This document shows positions 1-6,046 of a stretch of 7,266 nucleotides of DNA, in pieces; positions within the stretch are counted from its first letter, which is position 1, and each line of letters starts with the position of its first letter. The position numbers and the translations under genes were made by a program. Source of the stretch: Bacteroidota bacterium (lineage in GTDB: Bacteria > Bacteroidota > Bacteroidia > Bacteroidales > UBA1556); the NCBI GenBank assembly GCA_003648395.1, contig QMPB01000216.1, positions 1 through 7,266 on the forward strand, in the 5' to 3' direction. The notes below the pieces were generated by a model. The model saw nothing but the letters and a program-made list of their open reading frames with translations, made no database searches and was not told the DNA's origin.

Positions 1-110
1 AGTAATACAGTTATTTGAACTATATTTTAATCAGTAATCGGTAAACCTTATTCTGTAATTAGCAGTCAACATTACTATTACAAATTACTGACCCACTGAT
101 TACGGATTAC
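1..110. repeat. Array of GTAAT/ATTAC words with orientation switch
   Basis: This non-coding stretch carries the pentamer GTAAT three times on the plus strand (2-6, 34-38, 55-59). It then carries the reverse complement ATTAC five times (71-75, 77-81, 84-88, 99-103, 106-110). TCAGTAAT at 31-38 and ATTACTGA at 84-91 form a perfect 8-bp inverted repeat. The pattern resembles a decayed short intergenic repeat that could fold on itself. Its origin and function are unknown, and chance contributes because the region is AT-rich. Confidence 0.4.
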
Positions 111-141
111 GTTTTTTAAAATTGATTATACAAATAGAAAT

Positions 142-234
142 TTATTTAATCCACAACCTGTCCATAATATCGGAAACAAATTCAGTATTACGAACAACTA
201 TATGTTCAGTGTTTTTTATGTATATTTGTTCTTT
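142..234 (-). pseudogene. Protein-like open stretch without a start, possible gene remnant
   Basis: The minus strand is open for 30 codons between two stops and ends at TAA (142-144). The peptide reads like ordinary protein and ends in SDIMDRLWIK. The only in-frame ATG lies at 165, five codons into the SDIMDRLWIK tail, so no full gene can start here. A different-frame ATG at 241 runs only 11 codons. The stretch overlaps the promoter region of the plus-strand gene at 256. It may be the eroded 3' end of a lost gene, but it may be a chance open frame, and I do not recognise the family. Confidence 0.18.
221..228 (+). promoter_or_regulatory. Putative -7 box TATATTTG for the first beta-barrel gene
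   Basis: TATATTTG matches the Bacteroidota -7 consensus TAnnTTTG exactly and ends 27 bases before the ATG at 256. No convincing TTTG -33 element is seen at the usual spacing. Transcription would start near 235 and leave a short leader. Confidence 0.45.
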
Positions 235-255
235 TCACCATAATAAAGATATGAT

Positions 256-864
256 ATGAAAAAAATTTATTTTTTATCACTAAGTTTAATACTATCATTA
301 TCGGTTATAGGACAAGGCAGCACTCTGGATAGACACGGAAGCATAGCTGTTTCGTATACAGGGATTGGTTATAATCCTCTTGTAATATTTCACTCAGATG
401 TAAATTCTAGTTATCACAGTAATAGTTTTAATAGTATTGCTTACGAAAACACCATCGTCCTAAAAAATAGTTTTGAATTAGAACTTGGGTTCTCATATTC
501 CGAACATATAATTACTGTTGATAGAACAGGCTGGTGGGGTGGTAATCCTGGCATTTCAAATGAGAGCTTTTCTATTTTTAGTATTCCTATTGGTTTAAGA
601 TACAATATCTCAAGATATTTTTATATTAGTAGTGGAACTTTTTTTAATTTTGATGTTCAATCAGAAAGAGATACATATAAACAACAAGGCCTTGGTTTTT
701 ATATAGGTATAGGTGCTAAGTATGAATTTGACTCAGGTATTGGAGTTTTTATTTCTCCATATTTTAAAGCTCATTCTCTATTATTGCATAATTCATATTT
801 CTCTTCTATGAAGCCTCATTTAATGGAAACAGGTGTAAAACTTGGGCTGATGTATGTCTTTTAG
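256..864 (+). CDS. Small outer-membrane beta-barrel protein, paralogue A
   Basis: This 202-residue secreted protein is most likely a small outer-membrane beta-barrel. Residues 1-19 form a signal peptide with a Lys-Lys start and a hydrophobic core. Cleavage is probably after VIG, leaving Gln20, the Gln-after-cleavage pattern common in Bacteroidota exports. The mature part alternates polar and aromatic/aliphatic residues in strand-like segments and ends in Tyr-Val-Phe; a terminal Phe is the usual barrel-assembly signal. It is a clear paralogue of the next gene, sharing SIPIGLRYN (109-117), QQGLGFYIGIGAKYEF (143-158), PYFKAHSL (168-175) and HLMETG (188-193). The start at 256 is chosen because the signal peptide begins there. 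An out-of-frame ATG at 251 stops after two codons. No enzymatic motif is visible and the substrate or role is unknown. Confidence 0.85.
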   Translation: MKKIYFLSLSLILSLSVIGQGSTLDRHGSIAVSYTGIGYNPLVIFHSDVNSSYHSNSFNSIAYENTIVLKNSFELELGFSYSEHIITVDRTGWWGGNPGISNESFSIFSIPIGLRYNISRYFYISSGTFFNFDVQSERDTYKQQGLGFYIGIGAKYEFDSGIGVFISPYFKAHSLLLHNSYFSSMKPHLMETGVKLGLMYVF

Positions 865-866
865 TC

Positions 867-901
867 TACATTAATTTTCTATAATATTAAATGTATTTTC
901 T
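867..901 (+). terminator. Weak hairpin between the two beta-barrel genes
   Basis: TACATT (867-872) pairs with AATGTA (890-895), and three more pairs form inside past a one-base bulge. TTTTC follows. The stem is entirely AT-rich, so at best it is a partial terminator. The next gene, 79 bases after the stop, could still be read through. Confidence 0.22.
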
Positions 902-943
902 TAATAACAAATATAAAATAACGAAAAAATAAATATACTGACA

Positions 944-1558
944 ATGACAACAAAATATATTACATCAATAATAATTGCAATACTAATTTCCATAAGCAGC
1001 TTTGCACAAGAAAAGGGATCAGAGACCCCATTTCTAAAAGTCGGAATATCGTATTCATCTTTTGGCAATAATCCCATAGTATATTCTCCATCACTAGATG
1101 GCGGAGCGGGTTATGAAGGCGTGGATTTTTATACCATAGGATTTGTAGTAATAAAACCATTTACCAAGAATTTAGAATTAGAAACTGGATTAGAATATTC
1201 GGAGCATACAATAAAAATTATACCCAACCTACCTCCTGAAAATACTAAGATGCCTTATAATGTTGAAAAAACTCTATGGAGTATTCCTATAGGTATTCGC
1301 TACAATTTTCTTAATTATTTCTATTTAAATGGAGGTGCATTTCTTGATTTTGATTCTTCGCTAGGCTATGAGTTGGAAAATCAGCAAGGAATTGGAGCTT
1401 ATATTGGTTTGGGAGCAAAGTATGATTTCAACTTTGGTCTTTCTTTATTTCTAACACCATACTATAAAGCACATTCTTTAATCCCATTCAAAACACAAGG
1501 ATCCCAGGGACATTTAATGGAAACCGGCTTTAAAATGGGTGCATTATATGCATTTTAG
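944..1558 (+). CDS. Small outer-membrane beta-barrel protein, paralogue B
   Basis: This 204-residue predicted outer-membrane barrel is the tandem duplicate of the preceding gene. The signal peptide covers residues 1-21 with a cleavage site SFA before Gln22. The barrel blocks match paralogue A in order: LETGLEYSEH (79-88), SIPIGIRYN (113-121), QQGIGAYIGLGAKYDF (147-162), PYYKAHSL (172-179), HLMETG (190-195), and a C-terminal Tyr-Ala-Phe. The N-terminal 60 residues and the segment around 90-110 differ most, which fits variable surface loops between conserved strands. The gap to paralogue A is 79 bases with no perfect TAnnTTTG box, so co-transcription is possible. A convergent hairpin follows directly. 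Function is unknown beyond the envelope location. Confidence 0.85.
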   Translation: MTTKYITSIIIAILISISSFAQEKGSETPFLKVGISYSSFGNNPIVYSPSLDGGAGYEGVDFYTIGFVVIKPFTKNLELETGLEYSEHTIKIIPNLPPENTKMPYNVEKTLWSIPIGIRYNFLNYFYLNGGAFLDFDSSLGYELENQQGIGAYIGLGAKYDFNFGLSLFLTPYYKAHSLIPFKTQGSQGHLMETGFKMGALYAF

Positions 1559-1566
1559 AGTATAAA

Positions 1567-1613
1567 TAATTGTTTGTTGTAATATAGCAAGAGCATATAA
1601 CAACAAACAATTA
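1567..1613. terminator. Bidirectional hairpin between convergent genes
   Basis: A perfect 14-bp stem (1567-1580 with 1600-1613, core TTGTTTGTTGT / ACAACAAACAA) encloses 19 bases. Four more pairs form inside past one mismatch. It lies between the stop of the second beta-barrel gene and the stop of the convergent ptb, so it can serve both directions. The stem is AT-rich without a long T-tract, so this is a structured convergent terminator rather than a textbook GC hairpin. A separate perfect 16-bp palindrome, TTAATTTGCAAATTAA (1611-1626), overlaps its right edge and contains the ptb stop codon. Confidence 0.65.
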
Positions 1614-1622
1614 ATTTGCAAA

Positions 1623-2519
1623 TTAATCCATTGCAGCAGCAAGGGCAATACTCATATGCTTGGTATGTTCGGTATCACTTCTACTAGTAAGAATTACAGG
1701 AACCGTAGCGCCCATAATTACAGCGGCAGAGGTAGCCCCACCAAGAAAATTTAATGTTTTATACATAATATTTGCAGAATAAATATCAGGAGTAAGAATT
1801 AAATCCACCTCTCCAGCCACCGGGCTATCAATACCTTTATGTTGGGCAGCCTCAAGCGAAACAGCATTATCAAGAGCAAGAGGCCCATCAACAATACATC
1901 CAGTAATTTGATTTCGCTTATTCATCATAGTCATAAGAGCAGCATCAGTAGAAGGAGTCATTTTAGGATTTACTGTTTCTACAGCGCCAATAATAGCAAC
2001 CTTAGGCTCTTTAATTCCTAGGCGATGCAAAGCATCAACGCCATTATTAAGAATAGCTACTTTCTCTTTAAACTCTGGCTCTACATTCAGCGCCGCATCC
2101 GACACACACATTAATTTATGATAAAATGGTGATTCAAAAAATGCCACATGCGAAAGAGTAGCACTCTTACGAAGGCCTTTCTCTTTGTCCAGAACAGCTT
2201 TCAGAAAAGGACCTGAGCTCACTAAACCTTTCATAAGCACATCAGCATTACCTTTACGAATTTGCTCCACCGCTACCACAGCAGCTTTATTAGGATTAGG
2301 CTCTTCTATTATTTCAACACCATCAAGATTAAAACCAATTTCTTCAGCAATTTTCTTAATACCATCAGTATTTCCTACTAATACAGGGATAACAATATTT
2401 TGCGCCATGGCTTCCTTTATTGCCTTGAGCACATGCATATCGGCAGCAGCAGCTACAGCAACCTTACGAGTTTTTTTCTTTTTAGCGACATCTAATATTT
2501 CTGATAATTTGGTATACAT
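1623..2519 (-). CDS. ptb: Phosphate butyryltransferase (phosphate acetyl/butyryltransferase family)
   Basis: This cytoplasmic enzyme of 298 residues belongs to the phosphotransacylase family. Ptb interconverts butyryl-CoA plus phosphate with butyryl phosphate plus CoA, the step before butyrate kinase makes ATP. Visible family blocks are LMKGLVSSGPFLKAVL (95-110), GAVETVNPKMTPSTDA (178-193), IVDGPLALDNAVS (209-221) and ATVPVILTSRSD (271-282). The length fits the roughly 300-residue Ptb group rather than longer Pta enzymes. The open frame extends upstream to 2585, but those 22 residues have no family character and cross the promoter region, so the ATG at 2519 is preferred. No butyrate kinase gene adjoins it here: the downstream neighbour is convergent and the upstream one divergent. 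Substrate preference among acetyl, butyryl and branched acyl groups cannot be read from sequence alone. Confidence 0.93.
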   Translation of the reverse strand: MYTKLSEILDVAKKKKTRKVAVAAAADMHVLKAIKEAMAQNIVIPVLVGNTDGIKKIAEEIGFNLDGVEIIEEPNPNKAAVVAVEQIRKGNADVLMKGLVSSGPFLKAVLDKEKGLRKSATLSHVAFFESPFYHKLMCVSDAALNVEPEFKEKVAILNNGVDALHRLGIKEPKVAIIGAVETVNPKMTPSTDAALMTMMNKRNQITGCIVDGPLALDNAVSLEAAQHKGIDSPVAGEVDLILTPDIYSANIMYKTLNFLGGATSAAVIMGATVPVILTSRSDTEHTKHMSIALAAAMD

Positions 2520-2563
2520 ATAATATATTTTAAAGTAATTGTTTCTTATTATTTTACACAAAA

Positions 2564-2571
2564 CAAAAATA
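2564..2571 (-). promoter_or_regulatory. Putative -7 box TATTTTTG for ptb
   Basis: On the minus strand this reads TATTTTTG, an exact match to TAnnTTTG, ending 44 bases before the preferred ptb ATG. No good -33 TTTG is seen. The match is weakened by local A/T runs, where such words arise by chance. It supports the shorter ptb start, because the longer frame would begin upstream of the transcript. Confidence 0.3.
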
Positions 2572-2606
2572 ATTGTAATGCCCAAAACTACACATAAATT
2601 TCATTA

Positions 2607-2635
2607 GAAATATCGACAGTTTAGATTGATATTTC
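2607..2635. promoter_or_regulatory. Dyad in the divergent ptb/rseC promoter region
   Basis: GAAATATC (2607-2614) and GATATTTC (2628-2635) are perfect 8-bp inverted repeats with a 13-base spacer. They lie in the 213-bp gap between divergent genes, upstream of both candidate -7 boxes. This could be an operator for a dimeric regulator or simply a chance AT-rich dyad. Confidence 0.25.
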
Positions 2636-2706
2636 ACAAACAGTACAATTGATTTTTTTTATCATAAATATAATAAAAAGCTAGACAATTATAAAGAGTT
2701 ATTATG

Positions 2707-2714
2707 TACTTTTG
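2707..2714 (+). promoter_or_regulatory. Putative -7 box TACTTTTG for rseC
   Basis: This is an exact TAnnTTTG match ending 18 bases before the rseC ATG. The same octamer with the same 18-base distance occurs before phoH. No clear -33 TTTG is visible. Confidence 0.5.
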
Positions 2715-2732
2715 CAGTCTAATAATTAAGAA

Positions 2733-3158
2733 ATGGAAGCAGTACAAAAATCAGAAATATCACATCAAGGAACAATAGAATCTATTGAAGATAAGCATTT
2801 TAATGTCAGAATTATATCTATGGCATCATGTGTTTCTTGTTCTGCAAGTGGCACATGTAGCGCCTCTGATATTGCAGAAAAAATAGTTGAAGTTATACGG
2901 CCTGCAAATACCAGCCATAAGGTTGGCGATTTTGTCACCATTATTCTTGATCAATCAATGGGACTTAAAGCTGTTTTCTTAGGATATGTGGCTCCTTTCT
3001 TAGTATTATTCTTTACCCTTTTAGCAATGTTAGGACTAGGATATTCAGAAGGCATTGGCGGACTTACTGCCCTACTTATGCTAATTCCTTACTTTGCAGT
3101 AATGTATGTATTTAAAGACAAGATTAAGGAGTCTTTTACTTTTAGACTTAAGTATTAA
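2733..3158 (+). CDS. rseC: RseC/MucC-family membrane protein (SoxR-reducing system type)
   Basis: This inner-membrane protein of 141 residues belongs to the RseC/MucC family. Family members are linked to SoxR reduction and to sigma-E regulation in proteobacteria; the role in Bacteroidota is less clear and is often associated with Rnf electron transport. The N-terminal domain carries the family cysteine cluster C-x2-C-x5-C at residues 33, 36 and 42 (CVSCSASGTC), which probably binds an Fe-S centre or acts in redox. Two membrane segments follow at about 79-101 and 107-126, then a basic tail (KDKIKES). The length and domain order are normal for the family. The ATG is supported by a TACTTTTG box 18 bases upstream. 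The next gene is 96 bases downstream and is not an rnf gene. Confidence 0.85.
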   Translation: MEAVQKSEISHQGTIESIEDKHFNVRIISMASCVSCSASGTCSASDIAEKIVEVIRPANTSHKVGDFVTIILDQSMGLKAVFLGYVAPFLVLFFTLLAMLGLGYSEGIGGLTALLMLIPYFAVMYVFKDKIKESFTFRLKY

Positions 3159-3220
3159 TTATCTTAATAAAATGTGCACTATTGTTAATAAGTACATATT
3201 AAAATAATCTTACAAGCTCT

Positions 3221-3228
3221 TATCTTTA
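3221..3228 (+). promoter_or_regulatory. Putative -7 box TATCTTTA for the PD40 gene
   Basis: TATCTTTA matches TAnnTTTG at all fixed positions except the last and ends 26 bases before the ATG at 3255. A perfect match, TAGTTTTG (3241-3248), also exists but lies too close to the coding start to drive the ATG at 3255 with a normal leader. Confidence 0.3.
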
Positions 3229-3254
3229 CAATTCAAATTTTAGTTTTGAGTGAA

Positions 3255-5000
3255 ATGACATCATTCCTAAAAAACATATTCTTATTTAACAAGCTATTAC
3301 TGCTTTTTATTTTTGCGACTGTAAGTATATCTGCTTATAGCCAACATATTAGCGAAAATAAAAACCCCAGTAAGATCTATGCCAAATACTGTTTGAAATT
3401 CAACAACTATTTTGCGGGCTTAAACGAATTTGAGCGATTACTTGAAGCAAAGCCCAACGACAACTATTATTTATGGGGAGTTGCATATTGTCATCTAAAT
3501 CTAAATATTGATAAATCCAAAGCAATTCCATTTTTTGAAGAACTCCTATCAAGACATAATGCTGACCAAGCTGCACTATATGATTTAGGGAATACCTATT
3601 TGCAAACCAATAATATTGACAAAGCAGAAGAGATATTTCTAAGATATCTAAAATTAGGGATTAAAGATGATCATATAATAACTGCAAAGCGACAGCTAGA
3701 GTATATTGCTAATGCACGAGAGGCTTTCAATAATCCTATAAATGTAAAAATCACAAATGCTGGTGAATATATAAATTCAGAATACCCTGAGTTTAATCCT
3801 TTTATAGACGCCAATGAAGAATTTATAATTTTTTCTCAGCAGTCGCCATTAAGCTCCCATAAACAGCGACACGACGATGGTTACTTCCCTAGCAATATAT
3901 ACTACTCAATCTATAAAGCTGGAAAATGGAAAAGAACTAAACGATTTTCTACTATTGTTAATACACAAGATATTGAAACTAATGGTTTTTTATCCAAAGA
4001 CGCCTCATATTTTTATATTTATAGAGAAGACCTAGTTGGAAAAAATAAACAACATTTTCTATCAAGCAAACAAGGTCGTTCTTTCAAAAAACCTCACGAG
4101 ATAAGTATTGCGTCTATTGAAATGAGAGATGTTAGAAGTATTGCCATTAGCAATAATAGGAAGTGGCTAATTTTCTCCGCCCCTTCGGCAAATAGTGACA
4201 GAAACGATTTAGACCTGTTTTATTCTAAATTAGGTCCCACAGGAAGATGGAGTAAGCCCCAGAGTTTTGATACAACAATAAATACTATTTATGATGAATC
4301 ATTTCCTTATTTTCCTCCAAATGATGCTGTTTTTGTTTTTGCATCCAAAGGACACAATAGTATAGGTGGCTACGATTTATTCTTTTCGGAAATTACAATC
4401 GATAGTATTCCGCACATTAGTAATATCAAAAATATTGGATATCCTGTAAATACTACTATGGATAACAAAACCATAAGTATAAATAATAGTGGCCGATACG
4501 CATATATCTCAAGTTTAAGAGAAGGTGGATATGGCGATTTGGATATTTATCGTATAGTATTTGAAGACCAGAAACCACTACTAACAGTAATTCATGGTCA
4601 TATTTTCAATGAAGACTCAATAAAGATATCTGATTTAGTAAAAGCCGAAAATATACTTATTGATTCTAAAAATATTAACGCAAAGAGAAAGTATAACCGT
4701 CTATTGCGAAAAAGAAAAGATAGCACTGCTGCAAAAAGATATTATGCAAAAAATATAATTCCTTACCAGAAACTGCAAATAAAAATTGCTGTAATAAACA
4801 AGGAAACAAACAAAGCTGTTGGCAATTTTATTGTCAAAGAAAATACAGGCGCATACAATATAGTTCTAAGCCCTGGCAAATATAATGTCATCTTCTCAAA
4901 AGATGGTTATTTTGACAAAACTATTGAGAGCATTATAATTGAGGACTATGATTTGAGAGAACGAAATATTGAAATGGACATTTTTATGAAAAATAAATAG
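3255..5000 (+). CDS. Secreted TPR / PD40 beta-propeller protein without OmpA domain
   Basis: This exported protein of 581 residues resembles the N-terminal part of Bacteroidota TPR-PD40-OmpA envelope proteins, including the type IX secretion-associated PorE type. The start is taken at ATG 3255; the frame is open to a TTG at 3246 that would add three residues. A signal peptide covers residues 1-29 (cleavage near AYS before Gln30). TPR-like helices span about 40-155. A PD40/WD40-like propeller spans about 174-435, with EYPEFNPF (176-183), YDESFPYFP (346-354) and the repeated G-GYDLFF / GYGDLDIYR strands (371-377, 425-433). A carboxypeptidase-regulatory-like fold is suggested by VIHGHI (445-450) and LSPGKYNVIFSKDGY (538-552). 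Between these last two blocks lies a very basic segment with 12 Lys/Arg in residues 472-500. The protein ends where an OmpA peptidoglycan-binding domain usually begins. The mature protein has no N-terminal Cys, so it is not a lipoprotein. Specific function is unknown. Confidence 0.82.
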   Translation: MTSFLKNIFLFNKLLLLFIFATVSISAYSQHISENKNPSKIYAKYCLKFNNYFAGLNEFERLLEAKPNDNYYLWGVAYCHLNLNIDKSKAIPFFEELLSRHNADQAALYDLGNTYLQTNNIDKAEEIFLRYLKLGIKDDHIITAKRQLEYIANAREAFNNPINVKITNAGEYINSEYPEFNPFIDANEEFIIFSQQSPLSSHKQRHDDGYFPSNIYYSIYKAGKWKRTKRFSTIVNTQDIETNGFLSKDASYFYIYREDLVGKNKQHFLSSKQGRSFKKPHEISIASIEMRDVRSIAISNNRKWLIFSAPSANSDRNDLDLFYSKLGPTGRWSKPQSFDTTINTIYDESFPYFPPNDAVFVFASKGHNSIGGYDLFFSEITIDSIPHISNIKNIGYPVNTTMDNKTISINNSGRYAYISSLREGGYGDLDIYRIVFEDQKPLLTVIHGHIFNEDSIKISDLVKAENILIDSKNINAKRKYNRLLRKRKDSTAAKRYYAKNIIPYQKLQIKIAVINKETNKAVGNFIVKENTGAYNIVLSPGKYNVIFSKDGYFDKTIESIIIEDYDLRERNIEMDIFMKNK

Positions 5001-5024
5001 ACATTAGAACTTGGTCTTTTTTTT
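4999..5024 (+). terminator. Possible weak terminator after the PD40 gene
   Basis: AGAC (4999-5002) can pair with GTCT (5014-5017), and eight T residues follow at 5017-5024. The stem is only four pairs, so support rests mainly on the T-tract directly after the stop codon and on the new promoter box before phoH. Confidence 0.3.
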
Positions 5025-5067
5025 CATTTTTATGACGAAATAACAAATATATAGCAAAACAATTTAT

Positions 5068-5075
5068 TACTTTTG
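5068..5075 (+). promoter_or_regulatory. Putative -7 box TACTTTTG for phoH-purC
   Basis: This exact TAnnTTTG match ends 18 bases before the phoH ATG at 5094. The octamer and spacing are identical to those before rseC. No clear -33 TTTG is present. It would drive phoH and purC together. Confidence 0.5.
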
Positions 5076-5093
5076 TTAACTAATTTATTATGA

Positions 5094-6044
5094 ATGAATA
5101 ACGAAATAATTATACAAATTGAAGGTGGAAATTCTGTAGATTTTTTTGGTATAAACCATGCCAATCTTAAAATGGTGGAATCAGCTTTTCCTGAATTAAA
5201 AATAATTGCTAGAGGTGATGAGATTAAAGCTTTTGGCAACCCTGATGTACTTCAGGAATTTCAATGGATTATAAACAATCTATTGGAAAAATTTCAGCAT
5301 AAAGGTATAATTGGAGAGGAGGATATAAAAACAATGCTTAGCTCTACCGAAGAGGAAAGTAATACTCGTATAGAACTAGAGAAGAATTCCAAAGTATTGG
5401 TTTATGGTCGCTCTGGCAGGCTTATAAAAGCTCGTACCAAAAATCAACAACTTATGGTTGATAGCATTGACAAAAGCGATATGCTTTTTGCCATAGGACC
5501 TGCTGGAACTGGGAAAACATATACTGCTGTAGCATTAGCTGTTAGAGCACTGAAAAATCGTGAAGTTCGTAGGATTATCCTTACTCGCCCCGCAATAGAA
5601 GCTGGAGAGAATTTAGGCTTTCTACCAGGCGATATGAAAGAAAAGTTAGACCCATATATGATGCCTCTTTATGATGCATTGCGCGATATGATTCCTGAAT
5701 CCAAATTGGAAAAATATTTTGAAGAAAAAACAATAGAAATTGCTCCATTAGCCTTTATGAGGGGAAGAACTCTAGACCACGCTTTTGTAATTCTTGATGA
5801 AGCACAAAACACTACCTCATCGCAGCTAAAGATGTTCCTTACTCGTATGGGAAAGGATGCCAAATTTGTGATTACTGGTGATATTACACAAATAGACTTA
5901 CCAAAAAATCAACATTCGGGATTATTACAAGCAGAAAGAATACTTACTTCTATTGCTGGAATAAAATTTATTAAACTAGATCAAAGTGATGTGGTTCGTC
6001 ACAAGATAGTAACAAAGATTATTAACGCATACTCAAATATATAA
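5094..6044 (+). CDS. phoH: PhoH-like ATPase (YbeZ type)
   Basis: This cytoplasmic P-loop ATPase of 316 residues belongs to the PhoH family, whose YbeZ-type members are associated with RNA metabolism and ribosome maturation with YbeY. An N-terminal domain of about 110 residues precedes the ATPase core, as is usual. Walker A is GPAGTGKT (135-142), Walker B is VILDEAQN (232-239), the family [18 protein letters not shown] block sits at 163-180, a TGD sensor-like motif at 261-263 and VRH at 301-303. All expected catalytic residues are present and the length is typical. ATG 5094 is chosen because it follows a promoter box by 18 bases and gives the full N-terminus; an ATG at 5090 in another frame stops after three codons. 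The gene ends two bases before purC, indicating one transcript and probable translational coupling. Its exact biological substrate is not evident. Confidence 0.95.
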   Translation: MNNEIIIQIEGGNSVDFFGINHANLKMVESAFPELKIIARGDEIKAFGNPDVLQEFQWIINNLLEKFQHKGIIGEEDIKTMLSSTEEESNTRIELEKNSKVLVYGRSGRLIKARTKNQQLMVDSIDKSDMLFAIGPAGTGKTYTAVALAVRALKNREVRRIILTRPAIEAGENLGFLPGDMKEKLDPYMMPLYDALRDMIPESKLEKYFEEKTIEIAPLAFMRGRTLDHAFVILDEAQNTTSSQLKMFLTRMGKDAKFVITGDITQIDLPKNQHSGLLQAERILTSIAGIKFIKLDQSDVVRHKIVTKIINAYSNI

Positions 6045-6046
6045 TT

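Noticed and set aside
2..37. Possible C-terminal tail of a plus-strand gene entering from the left (11 codons to TAA at 35-37)
   Set aside because: Too short to separate from chance, and its stop falls in the GTAAT array.
960..1160. 66-codon minus-strand frame opposite the second beta-barrel gene
   Set aside because: It is antisense to a gene with a clear signal peptide and a paralogue, and has no promoter or recognisable domain.
2185..2523. 112-codon plus-strand open frame opposite ptb
   Set aside because: It lies fully antisense to a well-supported enzyme gene, and its Ser/Thr/Ala-rich composition is that expected from the complementary strand.
2520..2585. N-terminal extension of ptb to an upstream ATG at 2585
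   Set aside because: The extra 22 residues are AT-driven hydrophobic sequence without family match, and they overlap the likely promoter. The ATG at 2519 gives the normal family N-terminus.
3246..3254. TTG start for the PD40 gene
   Set aside because: It adds only three residues before an ATG that begins a normal signal peptide. TTG is a rarer start and sits inside a TAGTTTTG word.
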